A program made the position numbers and the translations under genes. This document shows, piece after piece, positions 16,601 to 23,861 of a stretch of 64,000 bases of DNA; positions within the stretch are counted from its first letter, which is position 1, and each line of letters opens with the position of its first letter. The notes under the pieces were generated by a model, which had not been told where the DNA came from, ran no database searches, and was given only the letters and a program-made list of their open reading frames with translations. Source of the DNA: Burkholderia sp. Ac-20365 (GTDB lineage Bacteria; Pseudomonadota; Gammaproteobacteria; Burkholderiales; Burkholderiaceae); assembly GCF_017104715.1 (NCBI RefSeq), contig NZ_JAAGPI010000030.1:55309-119308 (forward strand), written 5' to 3'.

Positions 16601-18927
16601 GCGGCGCGTCGGTCGTGAACTCGGGCGGGACCGCGAGCGGCACTACCGTAAGCAGTGGCGGCAGCGAGGTCGTATCGGGCGGGACGACGGTCGGGACATC
16701 GGTTGGCAGCGGCGGGCAGCAGGCTGTGACGGCGGGCGGCACGGCGAGCGGCACAACGGTTGCATCGGGCGGATCGCAGGCGGTCAGTTCGGGCGGGGTC
16801 ACGTCGGGTACATCGGTCGCATCGGGCGGCTTGCAGACGGTCGGCGCGGGCGGCATCACGAACGGGACGTCGGTTGCGTCGGGCGGCTCGCAGACGGTTA
16901 GCTCGGGTGGCGTCACATCGGGGACGTCGGTTGCGTCGGGCGGATCGCAAACGGTTAGCTCGGGTGGCGTCGCATCGGGGACGTCGGTCGCGTCAGGCGG
17001 ATCGCAAACGGTTAGCTCGGGTGGCGTCGCATCGGGCACGTCGGTCGCGTCAGGCGGCTTGCAAACGGTCGGATCGGGCGGCATCACCTCCGGCACGCTA
17101 GTCGCGTCGGGCGGCACGCAGGATGTGCTGTCGGGCGGCACCGCGAACGGTTCGATCGTCGCGAGCGGCGGCCTGCAAACCGTATCGAGCGGCGCGAGCG
17201 TAAGCGGCACGCAGGTGCTGAGCGGCGGCACGCAGCAACTGTTCGGATCGCTGACGAATCCTGTCGTGTCGGCAGGCGGCACGCTGACGATCGGCCAGGG
17301 CACCGCGGCGGGCGAACTGGTCGGCAACACCGTCAACGACGGCCTGCTGGTGTTCAACCGCCCCGATGCGATCACCTACGCGGGCAACGTCACGGGCGCG
17401 GGCCGCATCGAGCAGCGAGGCACAGGCACCGTCGTGCTGAACGGCGACAGTCATCTGTTCACGGGCGCGACGGAAGTGATGACCGGCACGCTAGCCGTCG
17501 GCGATATCAGCAACCCGGCCGCGCAGTTGGGCGGCGATGTGATCGTCGACGCACCCGGCACCTTGCGCGGACATGGCTCGATTTCCGGCAGCGTGACGAA
17601 CAACGGCGTCGTGATGCCGGGCGGCTCGATCGGCACGCTGACGGTGGCCGGAAACTATACGCAGGCCAGCACGGCGACGCTTTCGATCGAAGTCAGCCCG
17701 ACGTCGGGCTCGCAGTTGCGCGTCGGCGGCGCGGCCACGCTGAACGGCGGGCTGAGCATTCAGTACGATCCCGGCACCTATCAGGCAACGCGTTACGCGA
17801 TCGTCACCGCGAGCGCGGGTGTGAACGGACGCTTCACCCATGTGTCGGGCACGCTCGCCAGTGGCGCGAATCTCGGCACGTTGCAGCAATCGGTCGAATA
17901 CACCGCGAACGAAGTCGATCTGGTGTTGACCGGGCTCGGCCAGCAATCGCCCGACGGCACCGCGCCGACGGGCGGGACGACGGGCGTGGTGATTATTGCG
18001 CCGGCCGACACGAGCATCTACACCGCGCTCGGCACGACACTCGCGCTGTCCGCCCAGGCGACGAATGCGGCGCTGCTCGAACGCGTGGCGTTGACGGACT
18101 ATGAGATGGTCGGCAAATCGGTGTGGGCGAACGCCGTCGGTTCGCAGACGAAAGTGCACGGCACGGGCAGCGCGCCGGGATTCGAGGCGCGCAACTATGG
18201 CTTCATTGCCGGGCTCGATCGTCGGGTCGGCGCGTACACGGTCGGCGTGGCGGGCAGCTACAACCACAACGACATCAGCGAGGACACCACCGGCGACTCC
18301 GGCACCACGGATGCGCTGCGCGCCGCGCTGTACGGCGCGCGAACGTTCGGCCCCGTCGACGTTTCCGCGACACTCGGCGCGGGCGTCGATTTTCTGTCGC
18401 AGAAGCGGCCATTCGGCGCGGTCGGCACAGCCGAAGGCGACCACATGGGACAAGAGGCGTCGGCTGCTGCGCAGGCGGCGCTGCCGCTCGCGCTCGGCAG
18501 CGTCAAGGTGACGCCGCGCATCGGCATGCGCTTTTCGTACCTGCACGCGAATGGCTTCAGTGAAAGCGGCGCGAATGGCCAGGACCTGTCGGTCGGCACT
18601 GACACCGTGCGCAGCCTGCAACCCTACGCGCAGATCTCGTTCGACAAGGACTTCGGCAACCAGCTACGGCCGATGAAGTTCGAGCTGCGCGTCGGCTATG
18701 CACGCGAGTTGCTCGGCACGGGTCGCACGGTGACGGTCGGTGCGCAGGACGGGACACTGTTCGCCGCGTCGGGTACCACGCTGCCGCGCGATCAGCTCAC
18801 GGCCGGCGTCAGTATCGGCATGCAGCCGACGAAGTCGCTGAGCGTGTCGATCGACTACGATGCGCTGATCGCGACCAGTCACACGTCGGCGCAGGCCGCG
18901 CATCTGCAGGTGGGTTACCGGTTCTGA
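13693..18927 (+). CDS. Large AIDA-I/TibA-type self-associating autotransporter
   Basis: 1744 residues. A long basic signal region with cleavage likely after residue 45 (Q-G-A-L-A) is followed by a cysteine-free passenger of about 19-residue strand-loop-strand repeats (S-G-G-x-x-x-V-x-S-G-G-x-x-x-x-T-x-V) up to about residue 1200. Next comes an autochaperone-like stretch (about 1240-1400, G-A-T-E-V-M-T-G-T-L) and a C-terminal beta-barrel (about 1476-1744) ending Y-R-F. It is a type Va secreted surface adhesin, expected to mediate aggregation or biofilm. Four larger modules starting A-A-L-I/V-T-x-T-S recur at about residues 410, 503, 617 and 728. GGGGAAAA precedes the ATG. The Ser/Thr-rich repeats are the likely heptosylation targets of the upstream enzyme. 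Confidence 0.96.
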   Translation: MKRMTWRRVDAARALGRRYRRCSRLLGMLLAALTIQPWFAQGALAQTTVAAGDTETGATIGGTENVLGRTVSNSVTSGGQQNVLSGGVTSNTSVGSGGTQTVSAGGVAQSTGVAAGGSVVVSSGGTARATAVNGGTDIVSAGGVASGTILTGGGSEVVSSGGLARGTTVSSGGTITVSAGATASRTTVSSGGIDSVYGTDTSATISSGASQHVFSGGTASATTVLGGGQSIVSSGGSAVGAILSGGTLTVSAGGHATRTTLNAGSVENVAGIDTSATVGAGGRLIVSSGGVASATAVNNGGQASVGSGGSVVSAVVSGGTLAVSAGGSALSTKLSAGGTENVQGTDTSAMVGSGGTQNVLSGGVATGATISNGGRQTVSSGGTTTSTTVLSGGTIAVSGGASATGIVQSSGAALITDTSATVSGINGDGNTFAISGGIANNILLENGGTLTVLSGNSATNTHVVNQGSAVVVAGGTTSSTTVGNGGTLSVSSGATATNVTQQSGAALITNTSATVTGTNTANGTTNPFSISNGVAQDVFLEGGGSLTVLNGTTANGTQVGNRGSAIVQNGGQANNTTVSNGGQLLVSSGGSASSATINNGGQLVVSGGGTVVNVTQSSGAALITNTSAMVTGNNASGSFSIVGGNAQNVIVENGGQLSVLNGDVATQTTAGSGGLVVVSADGSTVDTTVSSGGTQTVLTSGSATSTTVSSGGRLNVSSGGTAIDVDQLAGAALVTNTSATVSGVNASGSFSIVSGIAQNVIVENGGALTVLAGNSAFNTSVGSGGLETVLAGGTASGSFVTSGGSEVISAGGKAIGTTVASNGSQTVFGTASGTTAIAGGNVIVSAGGTTSGTVVSSGGKEIVSSGGTTQGTQVVSGGQQDVAGGTTSNTQVSSGGQQLVSSGGITRGTQVSSGATQVVLSGGAVSGTVVSGGTQYVSAGGTAAGTSVGSGGSSFVMSGGSASGTVVTSGGASVVNSGGTASGTTVSSGGSEVVSGGTTVGTSVGSGGQQAVTAGGTASGTTVASGGSQAVSSGGVTSGTSVASGGLQTVGAGGITNGTSVASGGSQTVSSGGVTSGTSVASGGSQTVSSGGVASGTSVASGGSQTVSSGGVASGTSVASGGLQTVGSGGITSGTLVASGGTQDVLSGGTANGSIVASGGLQTVSSGASVSGTQVLSGGTQQLFGSLTNPVVSAGGTLTIGQGTAAGELVGNTVNDGLLVFNRPDAITYAGNVTGAGRIEQRGTGTVVLNGDSHLFTGATEVMTGTLAVGDISNPAAQLGGDVIVDAPGTLRGHGSISGSVTNNGVVMPGGSIGTLTVAGNYTQASTATLSIEVSPTSGSQLRVGGAATLNGGLSIQYDPGTYQATRYAIVTASAGVNGRFTHVSGTLASGANLGTLQQSVEYTANEVDLVLTGLGQQSPDGTAPTGGTTGVVIIAPADTSIYTALGTTLALSAQATNAALLERVALTDYEMVGKSVWANAVGSQTKVHGTGSAPGFEARNYGFIAGLDRRVGAYTVGVAGSYNHNDISEDTTGDSGTTDALRAALYGARTFGPVDVSATLGAGVDFLSQKRPFGAVGTAEGDHMGQEASAAAQAALPLALGSVKVTPRIGMRFSYLHANGFSESGANGQDLSVGTDTVRSLQPYAQISFDKDFGNQLRPMKFELRVGYARELLGTGRTVTVGAQDGTLFAASGTTLPRDQLTAGVSIGMQPTKSLSVSIDYDALIATSHTSAQAAHLQVGYRF
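16753..17094 (+). repeat. Six tandem 57-bp near-identical repeats inside the autotransporter gene
   Basis: Units begin at 16753, 16810, 16867, 16924, 16981 and 17038, each coding for T-S-V-A-S-G-G-S/L-Q-T-V-S/G-S/A-G-G-V/I-x-x-G. The units at 16924 and 16981 differ at only a few bases, unlike the more diverged repeats earlier in the passenger. This suggests recent duplication or gene conversion, and in-frame copy-number variation is possible. Confidence 0.9.
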
Positions 18928-18940
18928 CGTGCGGCTCGCA

Positions 18941-18964
18941 GGCGGCATGCTTCGGCATGCCGCC
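18941..18964 (+). terminator. Hairpin after the autotransporter
   Basis: GGCGGCATGC-TTCG-GCATGCCGCC, a perfect 10-bp stem with a UUCG-type loop, 13 bp after the stop. No T-tract follows, so it may stabilise the 3' end or assist termination rather than act as a classical intrinsic terminator. It lies between converging genes. Confidence 0.6.
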
Positions 18965-19005
18965 GCCGTTACCCTGCCCGCTCACGTGCAAGCAAGCTAA
19001 ACCAG

Positions 19006-19839
19006 TCAAGAAAACGCCGCCTGATAGACCTTCGGCGTCACGCCCGTCTGTTGCTTGAACACACGCGTGAAATGCGACTGATCGGCAAAACCGGTTCGTG
19101 CGCCGACTTCTGCAATAGGCCGCCCCGACCGCAGCATCGGCATTGCGTGACGCACGCGCTCTTGTTGCTGGAACGCATGCGGGCTCAGCCCGACTTCCCG
19201 TTCGAACGCGCGCAGCAGTACGAAAGGCGTCACGCCGAATTCGCTGGCCAGCGTCGACAGCGTGAGCCGTGCATGCAGGTCATCGCATAGCCGGCTCTTG
19301 ACCGCGCGAACGAGCGTGGGCTCGCGGCGCACCACGGGCAGGCGATCAGCGTGGCCCGCGTGCCGCGCATGCAGACCAACGACAGCACAGGCAAGCGCCT
19401 CGCTGCGCTTGAACGGATCGTCATCCACTTCCGAGCACCAGTTCACGCCGTACAGATAACGCGAGACATCCGCATCGACGATGAACGGACTCGTCACGTC
19501 GAACCGCTCGCGTCGCGCAATGCCGAGCCGCTCGCAATACGCCGCGAGCGCCTCAGGCTGCACGTGTTCAACGCGCATTTTCCAGTGGCCATCGCCAGCG
19601 GCGGCGCCTGAATGCACGGTATCCGCATCGATGACGATCACGTCGCCGCGATGGCACACACGCCGCTCCTGCCGCACTTCGACGGCGAGTGCGCCGCCCG
19701 TGATAACGGCGAGGCAATGCGTGTCATGCGTATGCGGCGGATAGCGGTGGCCGACGAACTGCCCTTTGAGCATGACGGCATCCATCACGTCGGGTGCGCG
19801 CCAGACTTTGACGGAAGGTGTCGGCAAGGTGGCTTTCAT
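19006..19839 (-). CDS. AraC-family transcriptional regulator
   Basis: 277 residues. An N-terminal cupin-like AraC-binding domain (about 20-110; Y-P-P-H-T-H-D-T-H and D-A-D-T-V-H-S-G) is followed by two C-terminal helix-turn-helix units (about 180-275; L-S-T-L-A-S-E-F-G-V and I-A-E-V-G-A-R-T-G-F-A-D-Q-S-H-F-T-R-V-F-K). Its start codon overlaps the stop of the quinone reductase gene by 4 bp, so it is the last gene of a four-gene coupled operon and probably its activator. The effector is unknown. Confidence 0.92.
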   Translation of the reverse strand: MKATLPTPSVKVWRAPDVMDAVMLKGQFVGHRYPPHTHDTHCLAVITGGALAVEVRQERRVCHRGDVIVIDADTVHSGAAAGDGHWKMRVEHVQPEALAAYCERLGIARRERFDVTSPFIVDADVSRYLYGVNWCSEVDDDPFKRSEALACAVVGLHARHAGHADRLPVVRREPTLVRAVKSRLCDDLHARLTLSTLASEFGVTPFVLLRAFEREVGLSPHAFQQQERVRHAMPMLRSGRPIAEVGARTGFADQSHFTRVFKQQTGVTPKVYQAAFS

Positions 19840-20558
19840 CGCGATGCGACCTGTGGGAGCGGACGAAAAATATCATCATAGTCCTCCAGCCGCGGCATCG
19901 TCAGCGACGGCTGCGCATCCAGCCGCTCGACGAAATCGCCCCAACGCAGCATCATGTCCGCGCGCTCTTCCGGCGAACAGTACGGAACATGCCACGCGAA
20001 GAACGGTTCGAGCACTTCGTAGCCGACATAACCGAGCGTGCCCTGCAGCAGATGACGCAGCATGCCGCGCGCAAGTTCGCCGTGAATCCCCTGCTCACCA
20101 AACATATGCTCGCGCCCACCGAGCGTCACGCCGATCACGGCGCGCTTGCCCGCCATCCCGCCCCGCGCATAGATGCGCTTGCCGCCATACAGTGCGCCCG
20201 ACAGGAAACATCGGTCGATCCAGCCTTTCACGATGGCCGGCACCGAAAACCAGTAGAGCGGAAACACGAGCATCAGGATATCGCTCGATAGCAACGCATC
20301 GACTTCACGCTGGATATCAGGCGCCACGGCGTCGTGTTCGAGTGCGTGGCGCTGCTCCAGCGCATAGACGAGATAGTCGCTGTTGGCGCGCTCGCTGAAA
20401 TCGCTGGCCCGCACGACGGGATCGAAATCGAGCGCATACAGATCCGAAAAGGTCACGACGTCGCCGCGCAGTGTCAGACGGCGCTGGGCTTCGTGGGCCA
20501 TGGCCGTGCAGAAAGAGCGCGGCTCCGGGTGGGCATGGACGACGTGGACTTTACGCAT
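19836..20558 (-). CDS. NAD(P)H dehydrogenase (quinone) family flavoprotein
   Basis: 240 residues from the ATG at 20558 (M-R-K-V-H-V-V-H-A-H-P-E-P-R-S-F, the flavodoxin-like FMN/FAD-binding opening of NQO1/KefF/MdaB proteins). F-P-L-Y-W-F-S-V-P-A-I-V-K-G-W-I-D-R is the family's isoalloxazine-contact segment. It probably performs two-electron reduction of a quinone or similar electrophile in the cytoplasm. The start overlaps the preceding crotonase-like gene by 8 bp and the stop overlaps the AraC gene by 4 bp. The substrate is not determined by sequence. Confidence 0.88.
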   Translation of the reverse strand: MRKVHVVHAHPEPRSFCTAMAHEAQRRLTLRGDVVTFSDLYALDFDPVVRASDFSERANSDYLVYALEQRHALEHDAVAPDIQREVDALLSSDILMLVFPLYWFSVPAIVKGWIDRCFLSGALYGGKRIYARGGMAGKRAVIGVTLGGREHMFGEQGIHGELARGMLRHLLQGTLGYVGYEVLEPFFAWHVPYCSPEERADMMLRWGDFVERLDAQPSLTMPRLEDYDDIFRPLPQVASR

Positions 20559-21285
20559 GCGGGATCGACCTCCAGCGAACGGCGGGAATGTACGCGTTGA
20601 GATACGCGAGTTCATGATCGACAGCTTGTGCAGCGGCCAACGTCGCGCCCTCGCGCAACAGGCGCCGAGTAGCCTGAAGCGCACTAGGCGGCTTCGACGC
20701 GAGGTACGTCGCGTATTCGCCTGCCGCTGCACGCACGTCGGCATCGGCTACGACGCGCGAAACGAAGCCGCGTGCCAGCGCTTCCTCAGCCGTGACCGGG
20801 CGGCCGCTCATCAACCAGTCGCGCGCGACCAGATCGCCGACGCGCCGCGCGAGCAACGCCGTCGCACCCGCTTCCGGGACGATGCCGAGGTCTGCAAACG
20901 GGAAGCGGAACATCGCGCTTTCGCCCGCAACCACCCAGTCGGCGTGCAGCAGCATCGTCGCGCCGAAACCTACGGCCGCGCCGTTGACCGCGGCGACGAG
21001 CGGTTTCGGTTGCGCGACAAACGCATGGATACAGCGCGTGACTGCGCCATCGGCCGACTGCGGCCAGAGCGAGCCGAATTCGGCCGTATCGTGGCCCGCG
21101 CAGAAGCAATCGCGGGTTCCGTGCAGCAGGATGCAATGGACGCGCACGTCGCCCTGCGCGAGCAGCAACGCGTTGGCGAGAGCATCGAACATCGTGCCGT
21201 TGAGCGCATTGCGCTTCGCCCGCCGATCGATGCCAATCGACCAGATCTGCCCGTCGAGCTGCGAAGTGATGTTGGCCGTCGTCAT
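20551..21285 (-). CDS. Enoyl-CoA hydratase/isomerase family protein
   Basis: 244 residues from the ATG at 21285, which overlaps the DUF2000 gene's stop (ATGA). Crotonase-fold oxyanion-hole segments are visible as F-C-A-G-H-D-T-A-E-F (about 70) and N-G-A-A-V-G-F-G-A (about 105). G-I-V-P-E-A-G-A-T keeps the glutamate found in hydratases and isomerases. Its place between DUF2000 and a quinone reductase gives no known pathway; a CoA-thioester isomerisation or hydration is likely. Confidence 0.88.
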   Translation of the reverse strand: MTTANITSQLDGQIWSIGIDRRAKRNALNGTMFDALANALLLAQGDVRVHCILLHGTRDCFCAGHDTAEFGSLWPQSADGAVTRCIHAFVAQPKPLVAAVNGAAVGFGATMLLHADWVVAGESAMFRFPFADLGIVPEAGATALLARRVGDLVARDWLMSGRPVTAEEALARGFVSRVVADADVRAAAGEYATYLASKPPSALQATRRLLREGATLAAAQAVDHELAYLNAYIPAVRWRSIPHA

Positions 21286-21734
21286 GCGAACAGCGACAGG
21301 CCGCCGACCAGTTTGCCGATTCTGTTCTTCGGCCCGACGAGCCCGACCGCGAGGTATTGCAGCGAATCGCCAGTGAACGTGTGCACGGCATCGAGGAATG
21401 CGCTGTAGTCGGTCGTGGTCTGCCCTTGCACGGGAAAATCCACCACGTCGCAATGCGGCAGCGATTTCTCGCGCAGCACGCTCAACTGCTCGGCTGTTGC
21501 CTTCAGCACGGGAATCCCGATCGGGATCAGACCCGGATGCGCGGTGCCGTCGCCCTCTCGCAGCGGCGCACCGACCAGATGGCTGTGCCGCTGCCCCAGC
21601 GTAAAGGCCACGACGGCGGCAGCGTTCGACGCCTTGCCCGGCGTCAGCGCCTCATCTACGACGATGACGCAGCGCGCGGGTTTGGCTGCAACTTCCGTAT
21701 CGTTCGACGGTTGTGCTTCTGCTTGCAAAGACAA
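21282..21734 (-). CDS. DUF2000 domain-containing protein
   Basis: 150 residues. The core C-V-I-V-V-D-E-A-L-T-P-G-K-A-S-N-A-A-A-V-V-A-F-T-L-G and the closing G-L-V-G-P-K-N-R-I-G-K-L-V-G match DUF2000, a small alpha/beta family of unknown biochemical function related to peptidyl-tRNA hydrolase 2-like folds. It leads a tightly coupled operon with a crotonase, a quinone reductase and an AraC regulator. Confidence 0.82.
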   Translation of the reverse strand: MSLQAEAQPSNDTEVAAKPARCVIVVDEALTPGKASNAAAVVAFTLGQRHSHLVGAPLREGDGTAHPGLIPIGIPVLKATAEQLSVLREKSLPHCDVVDFPVQGQTTTDYSAFLDAVHTFTGDSLQYLAVGLVGPKNRIGKLVGGLSLFA

Positions 21735-22085
21735 TTCCCTTCTCCTGATGAACCAACCTTGAGGAGCATGCTAGGGAAAGCCGGATCAAAAGTATTGGAC
21801 GATTTTGCAGCGCATTGATTGACCGGCGGCAAGCCCAGTGAAAGATGCATCCTGCCCGCCACACTCCTACCCGATTTGGGTAGTCCCGCCATTCCGCCTG
21901 TGCCTCTATCGTCATAGCGCGTGATCTCACGCGTGCCCGGCGAACGATGGCCTCCTCATTCCCCGCAGCACGCTTAAAGCGCCCTGGAGACGGGCACGCG
22001 ACCGGCCGTTCGATCCTGCCGCGTCGCGAATAAAGCAGACACGGACGGCGCACGTGCCGTTCGCAAAACGAAAAGGAATCCATCG
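21735..22085. promoter_or_regulatory. Divergent promoter region with an inverted repeat CTACCC-N5-GGGTAG
   Basis: A 351-bp spacer between the DUF2000 operon (left) and the GMC oxidoreductase/alkylsulfatase pair (right). The 17-bp perfect dyad CTACCC-GATTT-GGGTAG at 21867-21883 is a plausible regulator site. AAGGA lies just before the GMC start. No convincing small gene was seen. Confidence 0.5.
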
Positions 22086-23753
22086 ATGATCCGGTCTTCC
22101 TCACCTGCCGTATCCGGCGAGTACGACTATCTCGTGATCGGCGCCGGCTCGGCCGGTTGCGCCGTCGCGGGACGCCTGTCGGACGATCCCACCGTCAGCG
22201 TCGCCGTGCTCGAAAACGGCGGCCCCGACGATCATTACCTGATCTGGACACCCGTCGGACTCGCCAAAACCGTCGTCAAGCCCGGTCCGTACAACTATGG
22301 CTACTACACCGAACCCCAACCGGCACTCGAAGGCCGCCGCAGCTACCAGCCGCGGGGGCGCGTGCTCGGCGGCTCATCGTCGCTCAACGGCATGGTGTAT
22401 ATCCGCGGCCATCGCAAAGACTACGACGACTGGGCAGCGCAAGGTTGCGCGGGCTGGAGCTATGACGACGTGCTGCCGTATTTCAGGCGAAGCGAAAACA
22501 ACACGCGCTTTGCAGGCACAGCAAACCCATGGCATGGAACGGAAGGTCCGCTGTATGTCAACGACCTGCGTTCGCCGAACCCGTTTTGCCGGCATTTCCT
22601 GCAGGCCGCGCAACAGGCCGGCCACACGCTGAACGACGATTTCAACGGCGCAGACCAGGAAGGCTTCGGCTACTACCAGGTGACCCAGCACAACGGCGAA
22701 CGCTGGAACGCGGCACGCGCGTATCTGCATCGCGGCAAGACCGACGATGGGCACTTCAACGGTGGCCGTCACAACCTGCACGTGCTGACCGGCACACTCG
22801 CGTTGCGCCTCGTGTTCGAAGGCCAGCGCGCAGTGGGCGTGGTGGTCTCGCGCGACGGCGTCGAGCAGACGCTGCGCGCGCGCCGCGAGGTGATCGTCAG
22901 CGGCGGCGTGTTCAATTCGCCGCAACTGCTGCTCGCATCGGGCATCGGTCCGGCAAAGCACCTGCAGGAGATGGGCGTCGACGTGCGTCACGATCTGCCC
23001 GGTGTCGGCGAGAACCTGCAGGACCATCTCGACGTCGTGCTCAATACGCAACTCGACAGCACCGAGCTGTTCGGCGCGACCTTGCGCGGCGGCTTCCGGC
23101 TGCTCAAGGAGATCCGCCGATACCGGCGCCAGCGCGACGGCATGCTGAGTTCGAACTTCGTCGAAGCGGGTGCGTTCGTGAAGAGCCGCCCTGAGCTGGA
23201 TCGTCCCGATCTCAATCTCGTGTTCACGGTCGCGCTGATCGGCAATCGCAACATGGGCAGCCGGCGCAAGCTGGGGCACGGCTATTCCGGGCACATCTGC
23301 GTGCTGCGGCCGGAAAGCCGTGGGGTCGTCCGCCTTCGCTCGCCCGACATGCGCGAAGCACCGCTGATCGACACGCGCCTGATGAGCGCGCCGCGCGACA
23401 TGGAAACGCTGATCGCCGGCATTCACATCATGCGCGATGTGTTCAATCAACCCGCGATGAAAGACCTTGGCGGGCGCGAGATGAAAAGCGAGAGCTTCGC
23501 CAGCGAGGACAGCCTGCGCGCGTTCGTGCGCAGCCACGCCGATTGCCTGTATCACCCAGTCGGCACCTGCCGGATGGGCGCGTCGAACGATCCTCGCGCC
23601 GTCGTCGATTCCGAGTTGCGCGTGAGAGGCGTCGAAAGGCTGCGGGTGGTCGACTGTTCGATCATGCCGACGCTGATCGGCGGCAATACGAACGCGCCCG
23701 CCATGATGATCGGCGAGAAAGCCGCCGACATGATTCGCGCCGCCGCGCGCTGA
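22086..23753 (+). CDS. GMC-family FAD oxidoreductase (choline/alcohol dehydrogenase type)
   Basis: 555 residues. An FAD-binding G-A-G-S-A-G-C near residue 20, the GMC signature around R-G-R-V-L-G-G-S-S-S-L-N-G (about 92), and a C-terminal catalytic block Y-H-P-V-G-T-C-R-M-G with the active-site histidine, then G-G-N-T-N-A-P-A-M-M-I-G-E-K. It oxidises a primary alcohol to an aldehyde. The alkylsulfatase gene starts 108 bp downstream on the same strand, so a long-chain alcohol released from an alkyl sulfate is a good candidate substrate. Choline is less likely, because no betaine genes are nearby. Confidence 0.92.
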   Translation: MIRSSSPAVSGEYDYLVIGAGSAGCAVAGRLSDDPTVSVAVLENGGPDDHYLIWTPVGLAKTVVKPGPYNYGYYTEPQPALEGRRSYQPRGRVLGGSSSLNGMVYIRGHRKDYDDWAAQGCAGWSYDDVLPYFRRSENNTRFAGTANPWHGTEGPLYVNDLRSPNPFCRHFLQAAQQAGHTLNDDFNGADQEGFGYYQVTQHNGERWNAARAYLHRGKTDDGHFNGGRHNLHVLTGTLALRLVFEGQRAVGVVVSRDGVEQTLRARREVIVSGGVFNSPQLLLASGIGPAKHLQEMGVDVRHDLPGVGENLQDHLDVVLNTQLDSTELFGATLRGGFRLLKEIRRYRRQRDGMLSSNFVEAGAFVKSRPELDRPDLNLVFTVALIGNRNMGSRRKLGHGYSGHICVLRPESRGVVRLRSPDMREAPLIDTRLMSAPRDMETLIAGIHIMRDVFNQPAMKDLGGREMKSESFASEDSLRAFVRSHADCLYHPVGTCRMGASNDPRAVVDSELRVRGVERLRVVDCSIMPTLIGGNTNAPAMMIGEKAADMIRAAAR

Positions 23754-23861
23754 TTGCCGCAAGTTGCGGCGGCGCGATGCCTTGCGGCGCTGCACGTAAA
23801 AACAATCAATGGAGATGAGCCGTCGCGCGCCACGGCGCGGACTGCCGAACAGGAGCATCTG

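Noticed and set aside
16753..17094. Possible CRISPR array from regular 57-bp repeats
   Set aside because: Repeats are contiguous and coding, with no unique spacers and no cas genes.
15040..17375. Long minus-strand open frames (up to 636 codons) inside the autotransporter gene
   Set aside because: They mirror the G/C-biased repeat composition of the sense gene, giving Pro/Thr- or Arg/Ala-rich low-complexity translations with no ribosome site or family match.
22374..23858. 494-codon minus-strand frame under the GMC oxidoreductase
   Set aside because: Antisense to a well-supported FAD enzyme, with no recognisable domain.
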